Numbered from the stretch's first letter, positions 16,547-27,412 are shown. The stretch is DNA of 64,000 nt from Bradymonadales bacterium (GCA_016931535.1 JAFGEP010000044.1:42198-106197), one strand, 5' to 3'. Numbers and translations: made by a program. The notes: generated from the sequence alone by a model not told the origin.

Positions 16547-16567
16547 GGCGAGGTTCGAACCGTTCGA

Positions 16568-18154
16568 TCAACCGCGCACCTTTTGGACCTGGATGTTCCG
16601 GGCGAACTCCACCAGCTCTTGCCGAGGATCCCAGCGCGCTTCTCCCCGGGCGACAATCCGGCCATGTCGATCGACAATGGAGAACTGGATTCGAGTGAGA
16701 CTGTAGACCGGCTGCCGTAATGAAAATCTCTTGCTTCCCTCAAATCGGTACTGCTGGCCATCGTCCCCAGTGAAAACGAACTGGTACAGCAGTTTTCTCC
16801 GCGAAAGGAGTGACAACTCCAGGGTTCCTTCGATCGGGACCTGGTGGGCCAACCCTTCCACAGTTAGCACCCCATCGATGGTCCAGAGATCCGCTCTCAT
16901 CGGGAGGTGGATCTCAGGGCTGGCAATCCTGGCCGAAAGGGCCACCGAACTGGTTTTTTGATCTTTCCCCTCCAAAAAACAGGCGCCGCGGAGGTTTTCT
17001 GTGAAGGAAGTCCAGTAGGTCGGAGCGGCGTTCTTGTTCTGTTGAATCTCAGGCCGAGGATCCGGCAGGATCTTTCGACTCTGGCAGTCCTGAATGAGAT
17101 CCTGGATCCCCAGTCGCACATCTGGATACTGCAGGGTAAACCCGCTGCTCTTGATCCGATCGTTACTGATGATGGTGTCCTTCAGTACGGTGGAGAGCGA
17201 CTCCGGACTCAACGCTGGCCAGTACTCCTCCGTGATCGAATAGTACTCCCTCACCGAACGCCACATCCGGCTTAACAGCCTATCCAAGAGCTGAAGCAGA
17301 AGGTCGTTGTCCACCACCTTGAGCAGACCGGCCAGAATGGTTGGCGTGGGAAAGGGAACCTTGACCCCCAGGCTGTAACCGTAGGCTTCGATCAACCGGT
17401 TGATGAACTCACCGACAGACAGGGGGGTATCGTCGGCCAGATGGTAGGTCTCCACCGGCTTGTTCGAATCCAGAGCGATCAGGTGAATCGCCGCGCGTGC
17501 CACGTCCGCAGCATGCACCCAATGAGTCCTGGGTCCTCCCGCAATCCCCGGAATCAGGTTGAACGCCAGACTGAGAATGGGTGGAATGGCCAGCCAGGGC
17601 GATCCTTGCGGCGGGATAGCGTCACCATAGACGGCAGCACAACGTAGAATGATGAGGCGAGGTCCCCCAATTGCTCGGTTCGCCATCCCTCGAAGCAGGA
17701 TCTCGGCATCATACAGCGTCTGTTCGTAGGCGTTGGTGGCCTCGACCTTGGAGTCCTCTGCCAGGTATCTGCCAGTAGGAGCGCAGATCCGTGCGCTGCT
17801 CAGGTACAGGAAGCTCTTGCAGCCAACCTCGGCCGCTGCTTCGAACAGCCTCTTCGACAGCTCGATGTTTCCTGTAGCCAGCTGTTCGTAAGGCAACCGT
17901 GGGCGCCGGTCAGTGGCGGTATGGATGATATGGCGGACCCCTTCCAGGGCGCGATGGAGAAACTCCGGATCGGAGTAGTCCCCCAGGCGAAGCTCATCCT
18001 CTGTGGTGATCGAGCTCGGAGTGGACGCTTTCTGATCGATCCCTATGGTGTAGAAACCGACCTTTCGAGCCTCGCGCCAGATCAGTTCACCAAGACCATG
18101 GGCGGCAGCCGTGACCAGGACCCGCTCTTGGGGCATCGCATCGGTTGAGCCCAT
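16568..18154 (-). CDS. Atypical extended SDR (epimerase/dehydratase-like) with C-terminal beta-rich domain
   Basis: The first 300 or so of 528 residues resemble an extended short-chain dehydrogenase/epimerase: VLVTAAAHGLGELI (glycine loop), IIHTATDRRPR, FLYLSSARICAP, and a substrate-side region (WVHAADVARAAIHL, YHLADDTPLSVGEF). The usual YxxxK motif appears as YEQTL, so the catalytic Lys is replaced by Leu; the glycine loop is also irregular. The last 120 residues look like a separate beta domain similar to accessory domains found beside lipid or sterol oxidoreductases (inference). The ATG at 18154 has GGGAG 8 bases upstream. It lies just beyond the groEL terminator, so it is probably transcribed on its own. 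Confidence 0.78.
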   Translation of the reverse strand: MGSTDAMPQERVLVTAAAHGLGELIWREARKVGFYTIGIDQKASTPSSITTEDELRLGDYSDPEFLHRALEGVRHIIHTATDRRPRLPYEQLATGNIELSKRLFEAAAEVGCKSFLYLSSARICAPTGRYLAEDSKVEATNAYEQTLYDAEILLRGMANRAIGGPRLIILRCAAVYGDAIPPQGSPWLAIPPILSLAFNLIPGIAGGPRTHWVHAADVARAAIHLIALDSNKPVETYHLADDTPLSVGEFINRLIEAYGYSLGVKVPFPTPTILAGLLKVVDNDLLLQLLDRLLSRMWRSVREYYSITEEYWPALSPESLSTVLKDTIISNDRIKSSGFTLQYPDVRLGIQDLIQDCQSRKILPDPRPEIQQNKNAAPTYWTSFTENLRGACFLEGKDQKTSSVALSARIASPEIHLPMRADLWTIDGVLTVEGLAHQVPIEGTLELSLLSRRKLLYQFVFTGDDGQQYRFEGSKRFSLRQPVYSLTRIQFSIVDRHGRIVARGEARWDPRQELVEFARNIQVQKVRG

Positions 18155-18261
18155 ATCTTTGTCTCCCGCTCTGGACGGAACCTGTCTGGTGCCGCGTGGA
18201 TACAGATTGGAAGGTCGCCGTGCGGCCGTCAAGACGGTTGTTTTAACCTGTGAGGGTCAAA

Positions 18262-18312
18262 CCGAAAACGCCGCCTGGCCCCGCTTTCGATAGCGCGGTC
18301 CAGAGCGGCGTT
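18262..18312 (-). terminator. Rho-independent terminator of groES-groEL
   Basis: Read on the minus strand, AACGCCGC pairs perfectly with GCGGCGTT. The stem continues through CTGG/CCAG and CCGC/GCGG, and the loop is centred near 18288. The hairpin is followed by TTTTCGGTTT. It begins 32 bases after the groEL stop codon. Confidence 0.8.
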
Positions 18313-18343
18313 CGGAACATCGACGGCAGGAGCAAGGAGTGTA

Positions 18344-19939
<1,596 letters not shown>

Positions 19940-20028
19940 ATCTTGCGCTCCTTGGTGTTCTCAACGACTCGCTCCTCTTCGAGGAGTGCTCGTTCTGTTT
20001 CTTCCTCTTTCCGAAAGCTGGATCAAGC

Positions 20029-20316
20029 TCAATCGATCACGGCAAGGATCTCGCTTTCCCTCACGATCAGGTACTCCTCGCCCTCGATCTTGATCTCAGT
20101 GCCCGCGTACTTTCCAAAGATGACCTTGTCTCCTTCCTTCACTGCCATGGGACGTCGGTCACCCTCTTTCTGCCGTTCGCCGGGTCCCGCTGCGGCAACG
20201 ATTCCTCTGATCGGCTTTTCCTTGGCCGTTTCCGGTATGATGATCCCTCCCTTGCTCAAGCTCTCTTCCTCTGTTCGTCGCACAAGAACCCGGTCTCCTA
20301 ACGGCTTGACTTTCAT
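20029..20316 (-). CDS. groES: Co-chaperonin GroES (10 kDa)
   Basis: A 95-residue cap for GroEL. It shows [12 protein letters not shown] at the N-terminus, [13 protein letters not shown] (mobile loop), [18 protein letters not shown] and SEILAVI at the end. The ATG at 20316 is chosen because it starts at the conserved N-terminus and follows GGAGG by 9 bases, although the frame is open to 20430. It is the first gene of the groE operon and is divergent from dnaA. Confidence 0.96.
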   Translation of the reverse strand: MKVKPLGDRVLVRRTEEESLSKGGIIIPETAKEKPIRGIVAAAGPGERQKEGDRRPMAVKEGDKVIFGKYAGTEIKIEGEEYLIVRESEILAVID

Positions 20317-20823
20317 ATGTCCCGTCCTCCCAGACAAAACGTTCTCGATTTGCTCGGTAGCCCTCAACCAGAAACTGGTGGAGGCAGACAGAGCCACCTC
20401 GATTCTGTAGCGGCGGAAAGTGATAGGCACCGCAGTAGTTCTGTCAAGCGACTAGTTGCCGACAAGGGAAAGAACCTGTTGGTGAAGATCCTTTTCACTA
20501 GATGTGATTGGACAAAACCAATGTACAATATCTGGACATTGCCGTGATTATGAGGGGTTACTCTCCACGGTTTTCTATCCTATGGAAACAGGTGAGAAAA
20601 TCGCCTTCCCGTAGGAGCTGAAGCCAATAAAATCAAGTAGTTACAAAAACGGAACGGCCTCAGAAATCGGTTGACTGCACCGGGAGGTTGGTCTAGCCTT
20701 CGCAGCCATCTGGCCGAGTGGACCGGTTACGTACAATCCAACCAACTTTTGAGTCTCCTTGCTGGATTCGAGCTGTTGTTGTGCAGTCTCGCAGGGGTTG
20801 AGTTTCGCCTGGACAAGGCAAGG
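20317..20823. other. Divergent intergenic region between groES and dnaA
   Basis: These 507 bases hold no convincing gene. The groE promoter is on the minus strand at 20420-20447. The part from about 20500 to 20660 is more AT-rich than its surroundings and includes a short perfect hairpin (ATTGG, 6-base loop, CCAAT near 20508-20523). I found no good DnaA box here. A frame in phase with dnaA is open from a TTG at 20671, but the extra 51 residues do not resemble DnaA. Confidence 0.6.
20420..20447 (-). promoter_or_regulatory. Promoter of the groES-groEL operon
   Basis: On the minus strand a perfect TTGACA (20447-20442) is followed after 16 bases by TATCAC (20425-20420, 4 of 6 matches to TATAAT). 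Transcription would start near 20413, giving a leader of roughly 95 bases before groES. Confidence 0.6.
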
Positions 20824-22338
20824 ATGAAGGAGCTTCATTTGTTGAGCACCCTACAAGACAGTCCCAGGAAACTTGGTGACAAGTGGCAGGCCGTACTGAG
20901 CGCAATCGAGAGAAACGTGCCAGAGCCCACCTTCAACCGTTGGTTTCGCCCTCTCAGCGCGACAACGACCAGCGAAGGAGAAGTTCTGATCCTGACCGAC
21001 GATGAGTTCGACGCCCTCTTTTTGGAGAAGAACTTTTCGGACCTGATCCGCCTCCATCTCGAACAGCTCATCGGCAACAAGGTGAAGGTTCGAATCGAGC
21101 ACTCGACTCGTCCCTCTGTAGCCTCCACTGCAAGCCGTTTAGCCACGGATCGGCCAGATTCAGAGACCCTGCCAATTTCCACAACCGGATCTGGACGACC
21201 CCCCGAAGATCAACCGATACCCCAGGCGTCGGCAACCGATCCTCACGATCCCCAATCCTGTAAAGTGTCTTCAGCTGTTCCTGAAGGCCCCACGACTACG
21301 GAACGGATCATCCTTTCGGGCTTGAAACTACAGTACTCCTTTGACCGCTATGTGGTCGGCTCCTGCAACGAGTTTGCCCATGCCGCAGCGGTTGCTGTTG
21401 CTGACAGGCCAGGTGAGGCCTATAACCCGCTGTTTCTGTATGGCAGTGTAGGTCTAGGTAAGACCCACCTCCTCAACGCAATCGGCATCGAGGTTATCCG
21501 CCGTCATCCGGAAAAGCGGGTGCTGTACCAGACCGCCGAGTCGTTCATGAACGCCCTGATCGAGCACCTACAGGGTAAGAACATGGCCTCCTTCCGCAGC
21601 CGCTATCGAGACGGCCTGGACGTCCTGTTGATCGATGACATCCAGTTCATTGCAGGCAAGGATGCGACCCAACAGGAGTTCTTCCATACCTTCAACGCCC
21701 TTCACCAGATGGGGGCTCAGATCATCATCACTTCCGATCGTTACCCCCACGAGATACCCGAACTGGAGGAGCGCCTCCGCTCTCGCTTCCAGTGGGGGTT
21801 GGTCGCCGACATCCAGGCACCCGGCATCGAGACCCGCCTGGCCATTCTGAAAAACAAGGCCAGCTGCCTGGGGCTAGAGCTCAGCGACGAAGTAGCCTTG
21901 GCTATCGGTCAGAACGTCCGTTCCAATGTTCGTGAGCTGGAAGGGGCCCTGCTTCGTCTTCACGCCTTCACGGAGTTCAACCACCAACCGTTGACCGTCA
22001 ACCTGGCTCGAACACTACTCAGGGAGTTCCTCCAGGAGAACACGCGTCAGATCTCTGTCGAGTCCATCCAGAAGTCGATCTGCAACTACTACAACATCAA
22101 GCTGGCCGACCTGAGAGGCACCAGCAGACAGCGGGCATTCTCCCTTCCCCGACAGATCGCCATGTATCTATCCAAGAAGTACACCGGTCTTTCTTATCCA
22201 CAGCTTGGGGAAAAGTTCGGTGGACGAGACCACACGACCGTACTGGCCGCTTGCCAGAAGATCACTGAGATCATGGAGACCGATCGGGCTGTTCGCGATG
22301 CACTGTTCTTCTTCGAGAAACAGCTTGCGCAACAATAG
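20824..22338 (+). CDS. dnaA: Chromosomal replication initiator protein DnaA
   Basis: DnaA binds DnaA boxes at oriC, melts the duplex and recruits the helicase. The 504-residue protein has domain I (KWQAVLSAIERNVPEPTFNRWF), a Pro/Thr/Ser-rich linker (about residues 100-155), the AAA+ core with Walker A GSVGLGKTH (Lys213) and Walker B LLIDDIQF, and the C-terminal DNA-binding signature GGRDHTTVLAAC. I place the start at the ATG at 20824, which gives the usual N-terminus; AAGG sequences precede it. A perfect TTATCCACA occurs inside the gene at 22194-22202. dnaN follows after 259 bp. Confidence 0.97.
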   Translation: MKELHLLSTLQDSPRKLGDKWQAVLSAIERNVPEPTFNRWFRPLSATTTSEGEVLILTDDEFDALFLEKNFSDLIRLHLEQLIGNKVKVRIEHSTRPSVASTASRLATDRPDSETLPISTTGSGRPPEDQPIPQASATDPHDPQSCKVSSAVPEGPTTTERIILSGLKLQYSFDRYVVGSCNEFAHAAAVAVADRPGEAYNPLFLYGSVGLGKTHLLNAIGIEVIRRHPEKRVLYQTAESFMNALIEHLQGKNMASFRSRYRDGLDVLLIDDIQFIAGKDATQQEFFHTFNALHQMGAQIIITSDRYPHEIPELEERLRSRFQWGLVADIQAPGIETRLAILKNKASCLGLELSDEVALAIGQNVRSNVRELEGALLRLHAFTEFNHQPLTVNLARTLLREFLQENTRQISVESIQKSICNYYNIKLADLRGTSRQRAFSLPRQIAMYLSKKYTGLSYPQLGEKFGGRDHTTVLAACQKITEIMETDRAVRDALFFFEKQLAQQ

Positions 22339-22597
22339 GATCGACACCAGCCGCCAGCCTGTGGCAAATTCTGTGGACGATCCTGTGGGCGGCTGGGGAT
22401 TACCTCTCGTCTCAGACTGTACTCCACCGATTCCCCAGGCTCTTTCCTCTACGCTCCACAGGCAACGGCTTATCAAAGGTCAATTGTTTCCACTGGATAA
22501 CGGCGTTGTCCACAACTTCACAGACTCTAGGAATACGACTTGGTAAGAGGTATCTTTAACCATCAATCTCTTAGAGACATCGGAACGGTGCCCGGAC
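22339..22597. other. oriC: Putative origin of replication (oriC) between dnaA and dnaN
   Basis: The gap holds a cluster of DnaA-box-like 9-mers (consensus TTATCCACA or its reverse complement TGTGGATAA). They are TGTGGCAAA at 22360, TGTGGACGA at 22372, TGTGGGCGG at 22384, TGGGGATTA at 22394, ACTGGATAA at 22492 and TTGTCCACA (8 of 9) at 22506. The first three are spaced exactly 12 bp apart. A perfect box lies just upstream inside dnaA at 22194. The segment after 22515 is AT-richer and could be the unwinding element. dnaA-dnaN is a common oriC location, but the boxes are mostly weak. Confidence 0.55.
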
Positions 22598-23716
22598 ATG
22601 TTAGTATCCATTGAACCAAAACGATTCGCTGCAGAACTCTACAAGCTGTTGGGAGTAGCCAACGTCAAAGGTCCTCTGGCGGTTGTCTCCAACGCGCTGA
22701 TCACGGCCAACCCAGACAACACCATCAATCTGGAGGCCACCGACCTGGAGGTGACCATCTCCACCGCCGTGGAATGTGCGGTCCAACGACCTGGTCAGCT
22801 CTGCCTGAACGCCCACAACCTGTATAACGTGGTCAAAGGGCTGACCGTACCCGTAGCGGAGATCTCCGCTCTGGAAAACAGCTGGGCTCAGCTCCGGTAC
22901 GGCGACGTGGACTGCCGCATCGTCGGTATTCCGCCTGTCGAGTTCCCTCGCCTTCCCACCTTCGATGACCTGAGCTTCTTCTCGATCGGGACATCCACTT
23001 TGCTGGAGATGATCGAGCGGACCATCATCTCGGTGTCCACCGACGAAGGTCGTCCCAATCTGACGGGTGGATACCTTTCGTTGAACGACAACCAGCTGGT
23101 CATGGTAGCGACCGATGGGCACCGGCTGTCCAAGGTGATCCGGGAGATCGATCAGGCCGATGAAGCGCCAGAAGACCTGGAAAAGGGGATCATCATACCC
23201 CGCAAGAGCTTGATCGAGCTCAAACGAACTCTAGACACGGCGATTCCTCAAGTGGGATTGGCCGTCAGCGGCAACAACGCGGTGTTCCGCTTCGGCACCA
23301 CCACCATCATGGTGCGTCTGATCGATGCTGGGTTTCCCGACTACAATCGGGTCATTCCCAAAGAGATGCCGGAACGGCAGGCGGTGATACGGACCGACGA
23401 GTTCACGCAGAAGCTCCGGTTTGTCTCCCTCTTCTCCAGCCCCAGGACCAACAACTTGTCCTTGGCACTGCAAGAGGAGCGGTTGGAGTTCACGGCCAGT
23501 GACCCGGATACCGGAGAAGGCAGAGAGAGCATGGCGATCGAGTATACCGGCCCGAAGGTCCAGGTCGGGTTCAACCACCGCTACCTCACCGATGTCATGG
23601 GGATCCTGAAGGAACCCCACTTTCGGTTCCAGGTTACCGATACCTTTTCGGCTTCCTTGGTGCTCGATGGAGATCGACAGGATGACCTGTTCCTCATCAT
23701 GCCCATGCGCCTGTAA
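22598..23716 (+). CDS. dnaN: DNA polymerase III beta subunit (sliding clamp)
   Basis: DnaN forms a dimeric ring that tethers the replicative polymerase to DNA. The 372 residues show the three-domain clamp pattern: NLEATDLEVTIS in domain 1, VSTDEGRPNLTGGYLSL and VATDGHRLS in domain 2, and the C-terminal end DDLFLIMPMRL, which is the typical P-M-R-L terminus. The ATG at 22598 has only a weak ribosome-binding sequence. It lies between the putative oriC and recF, the latter starting 21 bp after the stop. Confidence 0.97.
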   Translation: MLVSIEPKRFAAELYKLLGVANVKGPLAVVSNALITANPDNTINLEATDLEVTISTAVECAVQRPGQLCLNAHNLYNVVKGLTVPVAEISALENSWAQLRYGDVDCRIVGIPPVEFPRLPTFDDLSFFSIGTSTLLEMIERTIISVSTDEGRPNLTGGYLSLNDNQLVMVATDGHRLSKVIREIDQADEAPEDLEKGIIIPRKSLIELKRTLDTAIPQVGLAVSGNNAVFRFGTTTIMVRLIDAGFPDYNRVIPKEMPERQAVIRTDEFTQKLRFVSLFSSPRTNNLSLALQEERLEFTASDPDTGEGRESMAIEYTGPKVQVGFNHRYLTDVMGILKEPHFRFQVTDTFSASLVLDGDRQDDLFLIMPMRL

Positions 23717-23737
23717 GCTGTTACCAGCTCCTCCAAG

Positions 23738-24859
23738 ATGTGGATAACCCGGCTCTCTGTGCGGTCCTACCGCAACATCCAACAGGCTGATCTGCTTCCT
23801 CATCCTCGGTTCAACTTGCTGGTCGGGCCGAATGGTGCGGGGAAGACCAATCTGTTGGAGTCCATCTACGTCCTGGGCAATGTTCGCAGTTTTCGTCCAG
23901 CCAAGAACCAGGAGCTGATGCGGAGTGGATCAGATAGCGCCTGCGTCGCCGCTGCGATATCGGGGGGCGACGGACTGGAAAAGGAGCTGCGGCTGGAGGT
24001 CGATACGGCCAGAAAACGTTTCCTCGTGGACGGCGTTTCTGTGCGGTCCTTCGGCGAATACCTGGGAAACCTGACCACGGTCGTCTTTTCTCCCGATGAT
24101 GTTCAGCTGGTCAGAGGCAAGGCCTCAGATCGACGTCGCTTCCTGGATCGTGTCGTCTGCACGACTCGGCCGGCACACCTGGCAGATCTGCAAACCTGTG
24201 GTTCGGTATTGGCGGAGCGAAACCGACTGCTCAAGGACAACCAGGTCGATACCCGGTTGTTGTCAGCCTACAGCGAGCAGCTGTTGCCTTTGACCGCCCG
24301 TATCCTCTTCCGCCGCCTGGAAGCGGTTGGCAGGATGCGTCCCCTGTTTGAAGAGGTGTTCTCACGGATCTTCTCCAGTAAAGTCAAGGTCCAGAGCCGT
24401 TACCAATGTCCGTGGATAGAGGATGATCTGAGTGAGCCTCTACCACTCGAGCATCTCGAGGGAAAGGTGGGAGAAGCTCTGGAACGAAACCGCCAGGGTG
24501 AGATCAAGATCGGACGATCTCTTGTCGGACCTCATCGCGACGACGTCCTGCTCGGGATCGACGGAATGGCGGCTCAAAGGTACGCTTCGCAAGGGCAGAT
24601 GCGATCGATTGTCCTGGCGATGAAGATCAGCGAGATCCTGTATGTCGCCAGGACGACATCTCAATGTCCAGTCCTGCTTCTGGATGATGTGTCCAGCGAG
24701 CTGGACCGGAGCAGGAACGAACAGCTCTTCGCCACCATCCAGAAGCTCGAGGCTCAAACTTTCATCACCGCCACCGAAAGAAGCTGCCTGCACATTCGAG
24801 GTGATCTTCTTCTTTTCAAGGTCGTTTCCGGTTGGTTGGAACCGATCGAGGATGTCTAG
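23738..24859 (+). CDS. recF: DNA replication and repair protein RecF
   Basis: RecF is an SMC-like ATPase that helps load RecA at gaps. Of 373 residues, the Walker A motif GPNGAGKTNLL is at 30-40, the family segment VVFSPDDVQLVRG follows the first third, and the signature and Walker B appear as ASQGQMRSIVLAMK and LLLDDVSSELD. It is co-directional with dnaN in the standard order. gyrB, often next, is absent; a membrane protein gene follows after 178 bp. Confidence 0.96.
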   Translation: MWITRLSVRSYRNIQQADLLPHPRFNLLVGPNGAGKTNLLESIYVLGNVRSFRPAKNQELMRSGSDSACVAAAISGGDGLEKELRLEVDTARKRFLVDGVSVRSFGEYLGNLTTVVFSPDDVQLVRGKASDRRRFLDRVVCTTRPAHLADLQTCGSVLAERNRLLKDNQVDTRLLSAYSEQLLPLTARILFRRLEAVGRMRPLFEEVFSRIFSSKVKVQSRYQCPWIEDDLSEPLPLEHLEGKVGEALERNRQGEIKIGRSLVGPHRDDVLLGIDGMAAQRYASQGQMRSIVLAMKISEILYVARTTSQCPVLLLDDVSSELDRSRNEQLFATIQKLEAQTFITATERSCLHIRGDLLLFKVVSGWLEPIEDV

Positions 24860-25037
24860 GTTTTCATGGAATGTCCGGCAGGACGTTTGACTCGGAAGGG
24901 CTAGGCGTATAACCAGAGGAAATCGGCTCGATGGAAGATTGGACAGGTAAACGGCCGACCAGAGGACCAGGCCGGTCTCCTGTTGCAAAGGGAGTCGAGG
25001 AACGGTACAAACAAGGGAATCACAAACGGAGGTCCTC

Positions 25038-25676
25038 ATGCCCAACTTCGATTTCACCAAGTTGCTGTCTGATAAGATCCGTCTGATCCAGCTGATCTGC
25101 CTGGGCGGCATCGCTCTGTTCGGGTTGCTCACGGTTATAGTGGAAGCGGGTGCCCTGAAGTTCATCCTGATGCTGCTCGTCCTGGGATTCATCTTCTTCT
25201 CCATCGCGCCGGTGTACCTGCGAACGCTGGAGGCCAGCTCTTCCACGATCGGACGTGCGGGCTACTACGGACTGAAGGCGGCAGAGGCAGCTGGTTTGGC
25301 TGGTATCGCGGTCATTGTCCTGGGCATCTTCACCGCCATTGGAAGCCTCACCAACAAGGGGCAGTTCACCCACATGATCTGCATGGTCCTCTTCCTGGTG
25401 CAGGCGGTCACCAGTATTGGAATGGCTGTCGGCCTGGGTCTGACCACCATGTTGCGAGCCAATGGGGTAGAGCTGGAGCTTCCGCCGGAGCCTCAACCCA
25501 AGCCTGTCCAACCGGCGTATCCTCCGGGACAGCCACCCTATCCCGGCTATCCACAGGGCTATCCGCAGGGCTATCCGCCTCAGGGTTACCCGCAACCTCC
25601 CCAAGGGCAGCCGCAACCGGCTGAGGCTCCTCCAGCCGAAGTGCCACCCGCTCCTGAGGGTGAGACGGAGAAGTAG
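25038..25676 (+). CDS. Membrane protein with Tyr/Pro-rich C-terminal repeats
   Basis: I do not recognise a family for this 212-residue protein. It has about four hydrophobic segments (near residues 13-35, 40-58, 82-105 and 113-138). A cytoplasmic or periplasmic tail of about 55 residues follows, built from imperfect YPQG/YPPQG repeats and ending in an acidic/Pro-rich stretch. Such tails occur in low-complexity membrane proteins of many lineages. GGAGG precedes the ATG by 5 bases. It is 29 bp upstream of the methyltransferase gene and may be cotranscribed with it. Confidence 0.75.
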   Translation: MPNFDFTKLLSDKIRLIQLICLGGIALFGLLTVIVEAGALKFILMLLVLGFIFFSIAPVYLRTLEASSSTIGRAGYYGLKAAEAAGLAGIAVIVLGIFTAIGSLTNKGQFTHMICMVLFLVQAVTSIGMAVGLGLTTMLRANGVELELPPEPQPKPVQPAYPPGQPPYPGYPQGYPQGYPPQGYPQPPQGQPQPAEAPPAEVPPAPEGETEK

Positions 25677-25705
25677 AGCGGCAAGACGCTCGCTTCTCGT
25701 ACTAC

Positions 25706-27412
25706 ATGCCCAGGACACCCGATCTCCAGCGGTTGCGCCGCCAGCTCGTTCGGTATGGAATCGAGCTGGTCAAGGCAGAGCTGACAGGGAGATCTCCCCG
25801 GGTTGAATCCACGCGGCACGAAGAAAAGGTCCGGAAAACGCTGTCCTGTGCCCTGGCCGACCTTGTCGATGGGGGAGCCAAGCCTCGCATCCTGCCAGCG
25901 GATCGTCCCTTACCCTGTGAGATATACACCCTGATCGGACACACCTACAGTACGGTCTGGACCGAAGTCCACCGGAGGGGCTTGGTGCGCTCGATCCCCA
26001 AAGGGATGTTCTACACGCCCAGGTGGGTGGCCTTGCGGCTGGTCGACCTGATGCTGGAACAGGGCCAGGTGCCGATTGACGTGCTGGATCCGTCCTGCGG
26101 AGCCGGCTCTCTCCTCCTGGCATGGGCGGAAAGATGTCGCAAGGGGACCATCCAGGGATGGGATACCGATCGAGCGGCCATTCATCTCGCCAAACAGGTG
26201 CTGCACTCCTTTGTCGAGGACTACGATCTGGATATCCGCTTCACCCTGGCGGTACGGGACCTCTTTCAACCAGGGAAAGAAGGGGGGCCGTGGGATGGGA
26301 TCGTGATCAATCCTCCTTACGGCACCGATCTGGAACCCCTTGCCCGGCAGTTTGCCGATCGGAGCAGCCTGGCAGGCAGAGAACCGGATCTCTTCGCCTT
26401 GAGCTTGCTGCGCGCTCTGGAGCTCCTCAAAAGAGGCAAGATCGCCGCAATCGTCCCGGATGTGATCCGGATGCAACCCGAGTACTGCCGATTGCGTGAA
26501 GAGCTAAGTCGGCAACCATGTGTCCGCCGGATCGAGCAGCTCCCCTTTGGCACCTTCCACAAGGCTGCGGTGCAGCCCAACCTCTTGATCCTGGAGAGGT
26601 CCAACCATTCCGATCGGAAGGTGGTGATGTCCATCTACCCGGGTTCGCCTTTCCCTGGTGATCTAGACGCGATCCAACGCGATCCAGAGCACCGCTGGCC
26701 CATGAACGTACCGGCGCTGAAGCAGATCTGGGAACGATGCTGCGAGCGGTCACAACGGTTGGGAGAGGTCGCTCGTTGCCACGAAGGGGTTCATACCGGC
26801 AACATCCGCCACAAGCTGTTCACCCGAGATCCGACCGAAACATGGAGCCGACCGATGTTGAAAGGATCGGACGTCACAGCCTACGGCTACCGCTTCTCGG
26901 GGCGTTACATCCGCTACTGGAATGGCCTGATCGATAGACCATCGGGAGAGTACGCCTCCCTGAGGGATCCCGCTCTTTTCGAGGGACCCAAGCTGTTGAG
27001 TCGACAGACGTCGGACCGGCTGGTCGTCTGCCTGGATGGGGAGAACCATGTCTGCGACAACACCTTGCACTGCATTCAAACGAAGGATCCCGAAAGGTGG
27101 CCCCTGGAATGGCTGGCCATCCTGCTGAATTCTCGGCTGGCCACCGCGCTGTACCGGTTCCAGTCCGGAGAGCATCAGCGGCCGCTGCCCCAGATCAAGC
27201 TGACCCTGTTGAGACGTTTGCCTGTGCGACAACCGAAGGCCAGCCTGGCCACGGTTCGCGAGATCGAAAGAACCGCGAAGAAGGAAAGCCTGACGGGGGG
27301 CCTCTCAGAGGACACGATTGCGCTCGCCAATCGTCTGGTGTTTGATTGTTTCGAGATCGGAGAGACCGAACAGAAGTGGCTTGAGGTCTTTGAAAGGCGG
27401 CAAAAACCCTGA
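25706..27412 (+). CDS. N6-adenine DNA methyltransferase (Eco57I/TaqI-like), no visible restriction partner
   Basis: A 568-residue class I SAM-dependent methyltransferase. An N-terminal helical region of about 90 residues precedes FYTPRWVALRLVDLM, then the SAM-binding motif LDPSCGAGSLLLAW (motif I) and the catalytic motif INPPYG (NPPY, motif IV, gamma-type N6-adenine methylation). The C-terminal third has the pattern of a TaqI/Eco57I target-recognition domain (LKGSDVTAYGYRFSGRYIRYW, LLSRQTSDRLVVC, NSRLATALYRFQSG). No PD-(D/E)XK or other nuclease motif is visible in it, and no restriction gene adjoins it. It lies 0.85 kb after recF, close to the origin. Confidence 0.85.
   Translation: MPRTPDLQRLRRQLVRYGIELVKAELTGRSPRVESTRHEEKVRKTLSCALADLVDGGAKPRILPADRPLPCEIYTLIGHTYSTVWTEVHRRGLVRSIPKGMFYTPRWVALRLVDLMLEQGQVPIDVLDPSCGAGSLLLAWAERCRKGTIQGWDTDRAAIHLAKQVLHSFVEDYDLDIRFTLAVRDLFQPGKEGGPWDGIVINPPYGTDLEPLARQFADRSSLAGREPDLFALSLLRALELLKRGKIAAIVPDVIRMQPEYCRLREELSRQPCVRRIEQLPFGTFHKAAVQPNLLILERSNHSDRKVVMSIYPGSPFPGDLDAIQRDPEHRWPMNVPALKQIWERCCERSQRLGEVARCHEGVHTGNIRHKLFTRDPTETWSRPMLKGSDVTAYGYRFSGRYIRYWNGLIDRPSGEYASLRDPALFEGPKLLSRQTSDRLVVCLDGENHVCDNTLHCIQTKDPERWPLEWLAILLNSRLATALYRFQSGEHQRPLPQIKLTLLRRLPVRQPKASLATVREIERTAKKESLTGGLSEDTIALANRLVFDCFEIGETEQKWLEVFERRQKP

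Noticed and set aside
16546..16570. GGTTCGAACC as a possible tRNA T-arm
   Set aside because: The sequence lies in a 21-bp gap between genes with no surrounding cloverleaf.
19940..20823. A CIRCE operator for the groE operon
   Set aside because: No TTAGCACTC-N9-GAGTGCTAA or near match was found; only an isolated GAGTGCTC occurs near 19985.
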